Assembly: GCA_029379225.1 (NCBI GenBank)
Contig: JAQYWR010000034.1
Span: forward strand, 27,867 to 91,866
Reading direction: 5' to 3'
Length of the DNA stretch: 64,000 bases
Origin: Nostoc sp. S4
GTDB taxonomy: Bacteria > Cyanobacteriota > Cyanobacteriia > Cyanobacteriales > Nostocaceae
A program made the position numbers and the translations under genes. Shown in pieces: positions 51,803 through 60,161 of the stretch. Below the pieces are notes generated by a model that was not told the origin of the DNA, did no database searches, and saw only the letters and a list, made by a program, of their open reading frames with translations. Every line of letters starts with the position of its first letter. The stretch's first letter is position 1.

Positions 51803-52360
51803 GTGCCATTGGACTTTAATGAAATCCGCCAACTACTGGTAACTATTGCACAAACTGACATTGCAGAAGTCACGCTCAAAAGCAATGACTTTGAACTAAC
51901 AGTACGTAAGGCTGTGAGCATCAGTAATCATATGTTGGCGGTAGGTCAAGCGACCTCAAGTGGTGTGGTAGGTTCGGGCTTGTCATCGGGTTTACCTACA
52001 GCAAACCAGATGGCTACAAGTCAGGTAACAGAGGTGGCGACAGGTCGGGTGTTTGAAAATGCTGCATCTGGAACCCAATTACAGTTGTCAGTCAATCCCC
52101 CCTCAACCATTGACCAGAGATTAGTAGAAGTGCCTTCCCCGATGGTAGGAACATTTTATCGCGCTCCTGCACCAGGTGAAGCACCATTCGTGGAAGTGGG
52201 CGATCGCGTCCGCAAGGGTCAAGCAGTCTGTATCATTGAGGCCATGAAGCTGATGAATGAAATCGAAGCCGAAGTCTCTGGGCAAGTGATGGAAATTCTG
52301 CTGCAAAATGGTGAACCAGTAGAATATGGTCAACCTTTAATGCGAATTAACCCTGATTAA
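51803..52360 (+). CDS. accB: Acetyl-CoA carboxylase biotin carboxyl carrier protein
   Basis: This is the biotin carrier of the acetyl-CoA carboxylase complex, first step of fatty acid synthesis. It has 185 residues. The N-terminal FNEIRQLLVTIAQTDIAEVT is the family helix, a flexible Ser/Gly/Thr-rich linker spans about 45-105, and the biotinyl domain follows (SPMVGTFYRAPAPGEAPFVE) with the biotin lysine in EAMKLMNEI. It starts with GTG 51803; GAGGTAATAAAAACT is just upstream. It probably forms an operon with efp. Confidence 0.96.
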   Translation: MPLDFNEIRQLLVTIAQTDIAEVTLKSNDFELTVRKAVSISNHMLAVGQATSSGVVGSGLSSGLPTANQMATSQVTEVATGRVFENAASGTQLQLSVNPPSTIDQRLVEVPSPMVGTFYRAPAPGEAPFVEVGDRVRKGQAVCIIEAMKLMNEIEAEVSGQVMEILLQNGEPVEYGQPLMRINPD

Positions 52361-52422
52361 GTATTAATCTATATATCAAATGACCGATCGTTAAAACTTT
52401 CAAACCTTGCGGGTTAATCCTG

Positions 52423-52770
52423 ATGAAACAAACGTTGCCTTTACCACCTGAAGTGGTGCAACAAGTAGCTGAATACTTCAGCCTGTTAAGTGAGCCAATG
52501 CGTCTGCGGCTGCTACACTTACTACAGGATGAAGAAAAATGCGTGCAAGAGTTGGTAGAGGCAACACAGACTTCTCAGGCAAATGTGTCAAAACACCTGA
52601 AGGTAATGTGGCAAGCAGGAATCCTTAGCCGCCGCAGTGAAGGAACTTGCGCGTATTATAGAGTAGAAGATCAAATGATTTTTGAGTTGTGTAATCGGGT
52701 TTGCGATCGCCTCGCCACAAGGTTAGAACAGCAAGCCCGTAACTTTCGTGTCTTGAATAGTAAACGGTAA
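52423..52770 (+). CDS. ArsR-family winged-helix transcriptional regulator
   Basis: This 115-residue DNA-binding protein contains the ArsR motif SEPMRLRLLHLLQDEEKCVQ with recognition helix QTSQANVSKHLKVMWQAG and wing SRRSEGTCAYYRV. It has cysteines in EKCVQE, GTCAYY, FELCNRVC and elsewhere, but none in the classic ELCVCDL metal site, so metal sensing is uncertain. It lies 62 bp after accB on the same strand and may be cotranscribed. Target genes are unknown. Confidence 0.9.
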   Translation: MKQTLPLPPEVVQQVAEYFSLLSEPMRLRLLHLLQDEEKCVQELVEATQTSQANVSKHLKVMWQAGILSRRSEGTCAYYRVEDQMIFELCNRVCDRLATRLEQQARNFRVLNSKR

Positions 52771-52857
52771 GTCCTTTGTTATTTATCTTTTGTCATTTGT
52801 CTTTTGTTCAAAACTAATGACTAACGACTAATGACTAATGACCAATAACCAATGACT
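52771..52857. repeat. STRR heptamer run between ArsR and GerMN genes
   Basis: The run consists of units such as GTCCTTT, GTCATTT, CTAATGA and CCAATGA on the plus strand. It spans the whole spacer between two convergent genes. Confidence 0.7.
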
Positions 52858-53476
52858 AAAGCGGATAGTTTTTGTCAAAGCTTTCACGAGTTAGTGGTTG
52901 TTCTAACTCTACACCTTCACCGCCCAAAACATCTAAAGGTTTACTGTTTATGTCAATGTACACTTTAGCTTTGGGATTTAAAGTTGTTGCAGTATAGACA
53001 ACTTGTCCCACGCGACCAATCATTGAGGCACTACCGCCACCGCTGGTAAATTCTTCAGATAAATTAACGCGAACTTCATCATTGTCCGCTTTTAGCCCCA
53101 ATAATTTGGTTCCTTTGGGAATAGTTGTAGAATCTGTCCCTTCTGTTGGCCCTGCTAACAAGCTTTGGAAAGCTGCTTCTAAAGCTTGGTTAGGTCTTAC
53201 AGCAGCTACTCTAGCTACTCTTACAGGCTGGGGAACCAAAGCAATATTTTTATCCTTTGGTCTGAGCCAATAAACGTTAGCAGTTTGCTCATTAGCTGGC
53301 TGCCTAGTTGATGGCTGCACTGGCTGGTCGATACCTTGAGAGGGTTTTGAAGGTGTGGGAGTATTATTAGATTGTGAAGTTAACCAAGCCACACCGCCAC
53401 CCACCGCTACAACTGCTGCTGTGACAGCTGCAATTACACCTGAAGAAATACGATTAGATCCTTGTTGGTCTTTCAT
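52856..53476 (-). CDS. GerMN-domain membrane-anchored protein
   Basis: The product has 206 residues from ATG 53476, preceded by AGGAAGG 9 nt upstream. An N-terminal membrane anchor (GVIAAVTAAVVAVGGGVAWL, about residues 15-35) leads to a Pro/Gln/Thr linker and a GerMN fold. The signatures are VYWLRPKDKNIALVPQPVRV, AFQSLLAGPTEGTDSTTIP and VNLSEEFTSGGGSASMIGRV. GerMN proteins occur with sporulation and cell-envelope functions; in cyanobacteria the role is not known. It converges with the ArsR gene across an STRR run. There is no lipobox. Confidence 0.85.
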   Translation of the reverse strand: MKDQQGSNRISSGVIAAVTAAVVAVGGGVAWLTSQSNNTPTPSKPSQGIDQPVQPSTRQPANEQTANVYWLRPKDKNIALVPQPVRVARVAAVRPNQALEAAFQSLLAGPTEGTDSTTIPKGTKLLGLKADNDEVRVNLSEEFTSGGGSASMIGRVGQVVYTATTLNPKAKVYIDINSKPLDVLGGEGVELEQPLTRESFDKNYPL

Positions 53477-53815
53477 GTTCAAAACCTTCCTAACTGAGGG
53501 CTGAGATGGTAGTTATGTGAGGAGCAGCCTGGTTAAAGACGATACGGGGAAGTGGAGAGTTTCCTATAATTTAGAGGAGGTTTGATGCCTCAAAATCCGA
53601 TTATTTTTAATTTTGCAAGTCCCTAATTTGATTTTAAAATTTGTATTTCTAATCCGTCACCTACCAAATTATGTAAATCTTATTCTTGCTGGAGATTATT
53701 GAAGATTGAATTTACAACGCAGAGAACGCTGAGGATAGGGCAAAGGAACGCAAAGTATATATTACAAAAGTCCTGAGTGAAGAAGTAATTCTGCAAACCT
53801 CTGCGCGAATGATGT
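53477..53815. other. Spacer between GerMN gene and proS
   Basis: The 339-bp spacer is AT-rich with a short GAACGCTGAGGATAGGGCAAAGGAACGC repeat-like stretch near 53722-53750. No gene or clear terminator is seen. Confidence 0.4.
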
Positions 53816-55630
53816 TTAATTTTTGACCTCTATTGCAGTGGTAATCCACTTCTGAAGTGTGGTTGTAAGTTCATCAATGGCAATTTCTTGAGATTTACGC
53901 GTAGCTCTCTCTACAACTTCGACTTTACCATTGGCGATCGCTCGTCCGGTGACAATTCTGTATGGTATGCCTATCAAGTCTGCATCTTTGAATTTCACTC
54001 CAGCTCGTTCATCGCGGTCATCAAGTAAAGTTTCTATCCCAGCTGACTCTAGTTGAGTGTAAAGTTTTTCGGCGATTTCGACTTGTTGAGCATCATTGAT
54101 GTTAGGAATTGTGACGATCGCGTGGTAAGGTGCGATGCTAACAGGCCAAATAATCCCATCTTTATCGTAAGATTGCTCGACGGCAGCTTGGGCTAAACGC
54201 GATATGCCTACACCAAAACAACCCATGACTAATGGCTTTTCTTCACCCTGTTCATTGGTATAAGTTGCTCCCATGCTTTGTGAATATTTAGTGCCTAATT
54301 GGAAGATGTGACCTGCTTCAATTCCCCTGGCGCTTTGCAGTAATTGTTCTGGGTTGTGCATAGCGCGATCGCCGCTTCTCGCTTTCCGCACATCCACTAC
54401 TTGCTCTGGTAATTTAAATTGCTCGTTCCAATTAGCACCGACTACATGAAAGCCAGCTTCATTTGCCCCTGTAATAAAGTTTTTTAAATCAACGGCTGTT
54501 CGATCTACCAAGCGTAAAAATTTAGGATGAATTTGTTGATTGGCGGCAATAAAATCATCTGCGATGTCTGGCGCAATGTAGCCTAAAGGCAGAGATTTCG
54601 CCGTCCATGTTTGCTGCGCTTGGGAATTTGGCACGCTCAAACTAATAATAGTTGTAGCCTTATAGTCAGAAGCTAATTTGGTCAATTCATTTTGTAACTT
54701 GACCTCATTAACTTCCTGGTCGCCTCGGATGCTCACCAAAACCAACACCGTCATACCATTGTTATAAAGTGTTTGGTAAAGGACGTTTTTCACCACTTGG
54801 GTAGGAGAACATTTGAGGAATTGAGAGACTGTTTCAATCGTGTCTGTTCCAGGTGTATCGCGTTTCTCATAGCTTGTAAACCGTGAGGGTTCGATATCAA
54901 CTGGTAAAGAAACAGCCTTTTCTACGTTAGCAGCGTATTTACCATCCTCAGTGTAGAGAACTTCGTCTTCCCCAGCTTCCGCCAACACCATAAATTCTGT
55001 GGAACCAGAACCACCAATAGCACCAGAATCAGCTTCCACTGCCCGAAAAGCTAAACCAGAACGCCGCAGCATATTACTGTAGGCTTGATACATACAAGAG
55101 TAAGTTTCTTTGAGGCTGGCTTGATCGGCATGGAAGGAGTAGCCGTCTTTCATGATGAATTCTCGTCCGCGCATTAAACCAAAGCGGGGACGAATTTCAT
55201 CGCGGAATTTAGTTTGAATTTGGTAGAGATGCAGAGGTAATTGGCGATAGGAGCGAATCATATCACGAGCGATCGCTGTAATCACTTCTTCATGGGTCGG
55301 GCCTAATCCTAATTGTTGCTCGCGACGATCGATTAGGGAAAACATAATTCCTTCAGCTTTGGTGTAAGTATCCCAACGTCCCGATTCCTTCCATAAATCA
55401 GCGGGTTGTAATTGCGGTAAAAGGCATTCTTGTGCGCCTGTAGCGTTCATTTCTTCACGCACAATCTGAGAAACCTTTTGCAGTACCCGCCACATCAGTG
55501 GTAGATAAGCATAGAGACCACTACCGATGCGACGAATGTAACCTGCACGCAGTAATAATTTATGGCTGGGAATCTCAGCATCAGCTGGATCGTCCCGCAG
55601 TGTAACGAATAACATTTGTGATAGTCGCAT
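53816..55630 (-). CDS. proS: Proline-tRNA ligase (bacterial type with editing domain)
   Basis: The enzyme charges tRNA-Pro. The 604 residues include the class II core: motif 1 near LRAGYIRRIGSGLYAYLPL, motif 2 FRDEIRPRFGLMRGREFIMK, motif 3 GCFGVGISRLAQAAVE, and the C-terminal anticodon-binding domain (ISPYHAIVTIPNIND-like APYHAIVTIPNIND and LDDRDERAGVKFKDADL). The segment from about 230 to 385 is the inserted editing domain (YbaK-like) that removes mischarged Ala, so this is the bacterial long form. Translation starts at ATG 55630. It is divergent from the acyltransferase gene. Confidence 0.97.
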   Translation of the reverse strand: MRLSQMLFVTLRDDPADAEIPSHKLLLRAGYIRRIGSGLYAYLPLMWRVLQKVSQIVREEMNATGAQECLLPQLQPADLWKESGRWDTYTKAEGIMFSLIDRREQQLGLGPTHEEVITAIARDMIRSYRQLPLHLYQIQTKFRDEIRPRFGLMRGREFIMKDGYSFHADQASLKETYSCMYQAYSNMLRRSGLAFRAVEADSGAIGGSGSTEFMVLAEAGEDEVLYTEDGKYAANVEKAVSLPVDIEPSRFTSYEKRDTPGTDTIETVSQFLKCSPTQVVKNVLYQTLYNNGMTVLVLVSIRGDQEVNEVKLQNELTKLASDYKATTIISLSVPNSQAQQTWTAKSLPLGYIAPDIADDFIAANQQIHPKFLRLVDRTAVDLKNFITGANEAGFHVVGANWNEQFKLPEQVVDVRKARSGDRAMHNPEQLLQSARGIEAGHIFQLGTKYSQSMGATYTNEQGEEKPLVMGCFGVGISRLAQAAVEQSYDKDGIIWPVSIAPYHAIVTIPNINDAQQVEIAEKLYTQLESAGIETLLDDRDERAGVKFKDADLIGIPYRIVTGRAIANGKVEVVERATRKSQEIAIDELTTTLQKWITTAIEVKN

Positions 55631-55740
55631 CGTTTATTACCTTTCCAAAATCACTAATTTCTATGTCAACAAAAGTATGAATTATCAAAGATGAAGTAAA
55701 AAGAAGCATTGAGAGTGTTGAGTGTTGAGAGCCAATTGCT

Positions 55741-55801
55741 TCTCCCAAGGGGAGACGCTGCGCGAACAAGCCGGGGAACCCGTCCAACGCACTGGCTCCT
55801 G
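55741..55801. repeat. Dispersed GC-richer palindromic repeat fragment
   Basis: TCTCCCAAGGGGAGA and GACGCTGCGCG, then CCGTCCAACGCACTGGCTC, recall pieces of the repeats near 1600-1800 and 33600. It lies between proS and the acyltransferase, before a CAGTCCC heptamer STRR run (to about 55890). Confidence 0.55.
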
Positions 55802-55903
55802 TTAACTGAGGAGTTAAGAATTCTCCCTATCACCCCATTCTTCATCTTCCTCAGTCCCCAGTTCCCAGTCTCTAGTCCCCAGTCACCTTAGGAGAAAAAT
55901 ACC

Positions 55904-57295
55904 TTGTCTAATGTAATTTATCAAGCACAGCCACCTTTAGAGTTTATTCCTCCAGCGTTCAACCCTTTATTTCTACGAGTTGTCCATCTGTTGTTACCCA
56001 GTTGGATAAATTGGCAAACAGCTATTACCAAAATTGAAGCAGACAATGTAGAAGTTCTGGTAGATCTATACCGCCAGTTTCAAGAGGGAAAGATCCGTTT
56101 TCTATTGGCTTTTCGCCATCCTAAAACCGACGATCCACTTGGTTTGGGCTACTTGTTGTCTCAACTCGTGCCAAAGGTAGCACGATCGCAAGGCACAGCG
56201 CTACAACTTCCGATTCACGCTCATTTTATCTACGATCGCGGCATTCCTTTATGGGCAGGTGCCCATGTTGGTTGGATTTTGTCTCAGCTAGGTGGTACTC
56301 CGATTCAACGGGGTAAGGCTGATTGGACGGGGTTACGTTCGGCGCGTGAGTTATTTGCTAATGGGAAATTCCCAATGGCTGCGGCGCCAGAAGGTGCTAC
56401 CAATGGTTTATCGGAAATTATTAGTCCCCTGGAACCTGGTATTGCCCAGTTAGGCTTTTGGTGTGCTGAGGATTTGCAGAAAGCTGGACGTGACGAACAG
56501 GTTTTAATTTTACCAGTTGGTATTAAATATAGTTACGTTGATGCTCCTTGGGATGCGATCGCTAATCTTCTAACTGAATTGGAAGCGGCTAGTGGTTTAC
56601 CTGTGAATCCATCACAACTAGGTAATGTAGCTTCTATAGAATCGCTTTATCCCCGATTGTTAATTTTGGCAGAACATTTACTTTCACTGATGGAAGTATT
56701 TTACACGCGTTTCTACCATCAAAAACTGCCAGATGCCAAGGCGATCGCTGAGCAAATTCCAGATAGAAATCAAGCCTTAGCTGTTCGTTTACAAGCTTTG
56801 TTGAATGCAGCGCTGTTAATCTCCGAACAGTATTTTGATTTGCAGTCAAAAGGTACTTTGAGTGACCGTTGTCGGCGAGTAGAACAAGCTGGCTGGAATT
56901 ATATGTTTAGAGAAGAGTTTAAAGATGTTAAAGGAGTATCTGCTGTTGAAAGAGCTTTAGGCGATCGGATTGCTGAAGAAGCAAATGCGCGGGTGTGGCA
57001 CATGCGCTTAGTCGAAAGTTTTGTGGCGGTTTCTGGTAATTATATTAAAGAAAAACCAACAGTAGAAAGGTTTGCTGAAACAACTCTAATCTTATGGAAT
57101 ATGATTGCTAAGATTGAAGGTTATAAAGTTGTAAAGCGTCCACAATTGGGTAAACAAAATGTAAAACTCACTGTGGGTGAACCCATATCTATTTCTGAAC
57201 GTTACCCAACATATAAAGAGAATCGGTTGGGCGCTAGGCAAGCTGTTGCTGATGTGACGAATGATTTGCAGCACGCGATGGAGGCTTTGATTTGA
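55904..57295 (+). CDS. Lysophospholipid/glycerol-phosphate acyltransferase-like protein
   Basis: A 463-residue protein, probably membrane-associated. The motif FRHPKTDDPLG (His72, Asp77) has the H-x4-D pattern of the acyltransferase superfamily, and the family's PEG motif appears as PEGATNG at about 162-168. Other helices follow without an obvious second catalytic domain. It resembles 1-acyl-glycerol-3-phosphate acyltransferases but is nearly twice as long; the C-terminal half is not recognised. The start is TTG at 55904, supported by TAGGAG 9 nt upstream, since no ATG or GTG fits. The substrate is unknown. Confidence 0.82.
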   Translation: MSNVIYQAQPPLEFIPPAFNPLFLRVVHLLLPSWINWQTAITKIEADNVEVLVDLYRQFQEGKIRFLLAFRHPKTDDPLGLGYLLSQLVPKVARSQGTALQLPIHAHFIYDRGIPLWAGAHVGWILSQLGGTPIQRGKADWTGLRSARELFANGKFPMAAAPEGATNGLSEIISPLEPGIAQLGFWCAEDLQKAGRDEQVLILPVGIKYSYVDAPWDAIANLLTELEAASGLPVNPSQLGNVASIESLYPRLLILAEHLLSLMEVFYTRFYHQKLPDAKAIAEQIPDRNQALAVRLQALLNAALLISEQYFDLQSKGTLSDRCRRVEQAGWNYMFREEFKDVKGVSAVERALGDRIAEEANARVWHMRLVESFVAVSGNYIKEKPTVERFAETTLILWNMIAKIEGYKVVKRPQLGKQNVKLTVGEPISISERYPTYKENRLGARQAVADVTNDLQHAMEALI

Positions 57296-57545
57296 GAGGA
57301 GGATAACATTCTAAATTTCTCGATTGGCTCTTACTATTATTTGTTCATATCACATGTAGTTAAAACTTGTATCCTTTACCTAATATTAACCGTAATTAAA
57401 GGACTGGCATTGTATGCAGACTTAATAAATAAAAGAATCACCGATATTTAAAAAGCACAGCTTGTGTAAAAGAGTTACAGTTTATTGCTATTGATTAGTT
57501 TTAGTAACAAGAGATTTCAGATCGTCTAGCTCTTTAATAATCTCT
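57296..57545. other. Spacer upstream of the thioredoxin-like gene
   Basis: The 250 bp are AT-rich. In all three plus-strand frames a stop codon falls between about 57480 and 57500, so no upstream part of the helix-turn-helix-like N-terminus can be recovered here. Confidence 0.5.
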
Positions 57546-58010
57546 TTGTGCAAGCTACTAGACTGTAAATTAAAAGACCTCATTGATTATGTTCCCGATG
57601 AGGTAATAAAAATAACAAATCGATCTGTCGCCTTCAGCGAAAGAACTTTTACTCAAGAGGTTTTAGAATGTCCTATTCCTGTTTTGGTAAATTTTACTGC
57701 GCCTTGGTCTGGTCTGAGTAGGATTATTTCGCCTATATTGCTGCAATTTAATGCAGAATGTGGTCAGAACATCAAATTGGTTGAGGTTAACGCTGATGAA
57801 AATTTTAAACTTGCTAACACTTATGGACTAAAATCATTGCCGACTCTCATTTTGGTGGAAAACGGAACCGTCCGTCACCGCCTGGAAGGTTTTCGAGGCA
57901 GAGAAGACTTGCGTCTGGCTTTAGAAGAAATCAAACTCATCTATAATCAAAGACACAATACTCATACAGCATCTCCAACCCAGATAGATACCGAATTCGC
58001 AGCGGGTTGA
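57546..58010 (+). CDS. Thioredoxin-fold protein without active-site cysteines; helix-turn-helix remnant at N-terminus
   Basis: The open frame has 154 codons from a TTG. Residues 27-130 are a thioredoxin fold (ECPIPVLVNFTAPWSGLSRI ... VNADENFKLANTYGLKSLPT), but the usual W-C-G-P-C-R reads W54-S-G-L-S-R59: both redox cysteines are serine. The cis-proline (SLPT) is kept. The first 18 residues, CKLLDCKLKDLIDYVPDE, look like the end of a Cro/C1-type HTH domain (the LCK-L-C-DLL-Y-PDE pattern), without the recognition helices. The gene may be a fusion relic, or the real start may be further in with no ATG available. Redox activity is not expected. Confidence 0.7.
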   Translation: MCKLLDCKLKDLIDYVPDEVIKITNRSVAFSERTFTQEVLECPIPVLVNFTAPWSGLSRIISPILLQFNAECGQNIKLVEVNADENFKLANTYGLKSLPTLILVENGTVRHRLEGFRGREDLRLALEEIKLIYNQRHNTHTASPTQIDTEFAAG

Positions 58011-58303
58011 GACCTATATAGTATCAGCAACTCTGACGAATATTGGCTCTTGCGTTGGTTTTATGGTAGGGCATTAAAATAGCAGTTTTATAGAAAGGCT
58101 CAAAAATTTAAAACCTAGTCACAGTAAGTAACAGAGCCTCTGATTAGATTTTATTTATTATTCGACTCCATAAAAGTAACTGAAGAACCCGAATATTTTT
58201 ATTAATTTTTCAAATAAAAATAGAAAGCTTATTTTGTATAAAATTTTCTGTACCGAAGCAAAGCTTAAACAAAGTGTACACTCTTACTAGCATCAATTTT
58301 AAT
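58011..58303. other. Convergent spacer between thioredoxin-like and Uma2 genes
   Basis: The 293-bp AT-rich spacer shows no gene, clear hairpin or repeat that I can support. Confidence 0.4.
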
Positions 58304-58882
58304 TTAATACTCTGGAAACACTTTAGATAAATCTAGAATTAAATCAGTAAAGTATGGTAGATTAACTGATTCATTTGACAGATAAATAAACTTATGACGA
58401 TAACCAAATTTACCTTGTAAATCTTGATAATGTTTGCTATAACATTCGAGATAATTATCTACTAAATTAAATATCCAATAGTCGGAAATACCAGCTTCGG
58501 CATAAAGAGATAATTTTACATCTCGATCGTATTTCAAAGTAGAGTTAGAAATTTCAATTACTAACAATACATCAGATGGACTAGGATGAGCTTCTAAATA
58601 TTCATCAGCACGATTTCGTACAATAGCTAGATCGGGTTCTGGTTCGCTGTCATCACCTATAATAATTGGTTCTTGTCCTCGAACAATTGCCTGTTCTGCA
58701 ACCAGTTTGATTAACTCCCGATATAAGCGAGTGCTGCAAACAGAGTGCAGTGTACCTTTAGCTGCCATCTGGATTATTTCGCCCTTAATTAGCTCAACTC
58801 GGTCATTCTCTTTAAAGAAGCCGAGTTCCGCCAGACGGTGATATTCAGCTATTGTAAAGCGTTTAGGAGTGGTAAGGCTCAT
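58304..58882 (-). CDS. Uma2-family (DUF820) PD-(D/E)XK-like protein
   Basis: The product has 192 residues and is closest in the window to the Uma2 protein that follows uvrB: both share F-x-ERVELI-type FKENDRVELIKGEIIQMAAKG, SEPEPDLAIV, LLVIEISNSTLKYDRDVKLS and AGISDYWIFNL. The acidic and Lys/Arg positions of the nuclease-like core are kept. It converges with the thioredoxin-like gene and lies about 150 bp downstream of the nif-linked ferredoxin-domain gene on the same strand. Its function is unknown. Confidence 0.88.
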   Translation of the reverse strand: MSLTTPKRFTIAEYHRLAELGFFKENDRVELIKGEIIQMAAKGTLHSVCSTRLYRELIKLVAEQAIVRGQEPIIIGDDSEPEPDLAIVRNRADEYLEAHPSPSDVLLVIEISNSTLKYDRDVKLSLYAEAGISDYWIFNLVDNYLECYSKHYQDLQGKFGYRHKFIYLSNESVNLPYFTDLILDLSKVFPEY

Positions 58883-59028
58883 AACAACTACGAGAATGCT
58901 GAGTTATTTTTATCTTAATATAGCTGTAGCTGATTAAAGTTATGCGTTCAAAATACCAACGACAAAATAGGGATAAAATTTTTACCCCTAAAAAGTTCTG
59001 TATTATTTGACTAATAGCTAGAGAAAGC

Positions 59029-59577
59029 TTAGTTATCTTCAGTTAAATGACTTTCTAACAAAGATGCGATCGCCTCTGGATCGATGTTCTTGTATTTCTT
59101 TTTCCCAAGTTGTAAAACACAGTTGGGAGCGCTGCTGCAACATTTTTGGCAGCTGGTCTGTTCAATGGTAACTTTATCTAACAAACCGCGATCGCACAAA
59201 GTTTTTTCTAATTCTGATAATAAGCCTTTACCACCACGCTTGAGGCAACCCGACTTCTGACACACCATAATCTTGGCTTTGGGTTCGAGTGGCAAACTTT
59301 GAATTGGACAAGCACCAATTGGTGTTACTCGATAAGCTTTGATTTTTATTTCACCTGTGCGCGAGTCTAACTGACTGTGAGCAAGAACGCGAATTTGCTC
59401 GCCAAGGACTAACGATAAACTTAGAGAACGACGTAAATCTTTCGGTAATTTAATTTGCATAGTTCCATCTGGAACTGCCAATTGCAAATATTTATATTTC
59501 TTTGGTTCAGCACCAACAAAACCTAAAAACTGTCCCTCTAGGTTCAATTCTGATAACGTGAAATACTTGTTACTCAT
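59029..59577 (-). CDS. Thioredoxin-like [2Fe-2S] ferredoxin-domain protein downstream of nifT
   Basis: This 182-residue soluble protein has an N-terminal half (GQFLGFVGAEPKKYKYLQLA, beta-rich, OB-like) and a C-terminal thioredoxin-like ferredoxin domain: MVCQKSGCLKRGGKGLLSEL and TSCQKCCSSAPNCVLQLGKK. Four or more cysteines (VCQ, GCL, SCQ, CCS, NCV) could bind one [2Fe-2S] cluster as in NuoE-type domains. It is the last gene of the nif accessory run, 118 bp after nifT, with STRR heptamers between. A role in electron supply to nitrogenase is possible but is inference. Confidence 0.82.
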   Translation of the reverse strand: MSNKYFTLSELNLEGQFLGFVGAEPKKYKYLQLAVPDGTMQIKLPKDLRRSLSLSLVLGEQIRVLAHSQLDSRTGEIKIKAYRVTPIGACPIQSLPLEPKAKIMVCQKSGCLKRGGKGLLSELEKTLCDRGLLDKVTIEQTSCQKCCSSAPNCVLQLGKKKYKNIDPEAIASLLESHLTEDN

Positions 59578-59695
59578 GATTGATTAAAAGTTAGTTATTG
59601 GATATTGGGTACTAGGTATTGAAAATTGGGTACTGGGTATTGAGGATTGGGTTAGAAAATCTTTCCCAGTCTCTAGTCGCCAGTCCCCAGTCCCC

Positions 59696-59899
59696 TTATG
59701 CAAGCCGTTTAGCTTCCACTGTTTGCGGTAAATTGGCTACGTCTGGTAATTCACTAAATTCTAATTCCCAGCCATTTGCTAAGGTGAGAATCTTACCTGC
59801 ATTGCCATCAGTTTGTTTGACTACTTCTTCTTCTAGGTCTTTTTTAGCAACGTAGACTACTAAAGTGCCGGCATCATTCACGCGTAACATTACTTTCAT
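59696..59899 (-). CDS. nifT: Nitrogen fixation protein NifT
   Basis: NifT is a 60-75-residue protein of nif operons, implicated in FeMo-cofactor or nitrogenase maturation but dispensable in several hosts. Here 67 residues from ATG 59899: MKVMLRVNDAGTLVVYVAKK, DLEEEVV, LANGWELEFSELP and TVEAKRL are the family's signature. GAGGAG lies 4 nt upstream of this ATG; a start 12 bp earlier would put the ribosome site inside the gene. It overlaps the end of nifZ by 26 bp, so the two are translationally coupled. Confidence 0.93.
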   Translation of the reverse strand: MKVMLRVNDAGTLVVYVAKKDLEEEVVKQTDGNAGKILTLANGWELEFSELPDVANLPQTVEAKRLA

Positions 59900-60161
59900 G
59901 AGACTCCTCAACAGATTCTAGTTCTTTTTTCTTACAGCCGACGACAAACCCTGTTTCGATAAAATGCACAGCATAGATATAGGAACTCTGCAAATATGTG
60001 CCTATACTTGCTATGTAACCAATATCTCCCTTGTTTGCTAAAACTTGGCCGACTTCTTTACCAGGAAACGTACCATCGTTTTTGATTAGTTTGCGAAGTC
60101 TAACTTTTTCACCAATTTCAAAAGCGGGTGGTAAGTGGAGCTCTAATTCATCGCGTTGCAT
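59874..60161 (-). CDS. nifZ: Nitrogen fixation protein NifZ
   Basis: NifZ helps mature the second P-cluster of the MoFe protein. Its 95 residues begin QRDELELHLPPAFEIGEKVR and contain GTFPGKEVGQVLANKGDIGY, the NifZ core, and VHFIETGFVVGCKKKELE. The ATG at 60161 lies 14 bp inside the 3' end of nifV, so both are translated from the same mRNA. It ends inside nifT. The order nifV-nifZ-nifT is the standard Anabaena one. Confidence 0.95.
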   Translation of the reverse strand: MQRDELELHLPPAFEIGEKVRLRKLIKNDGTFPGKEVGQVLANKGDIGYIASIGTYLQSSYIYAVHFIETGFVVGCKKKELESVEESHESNVTRE

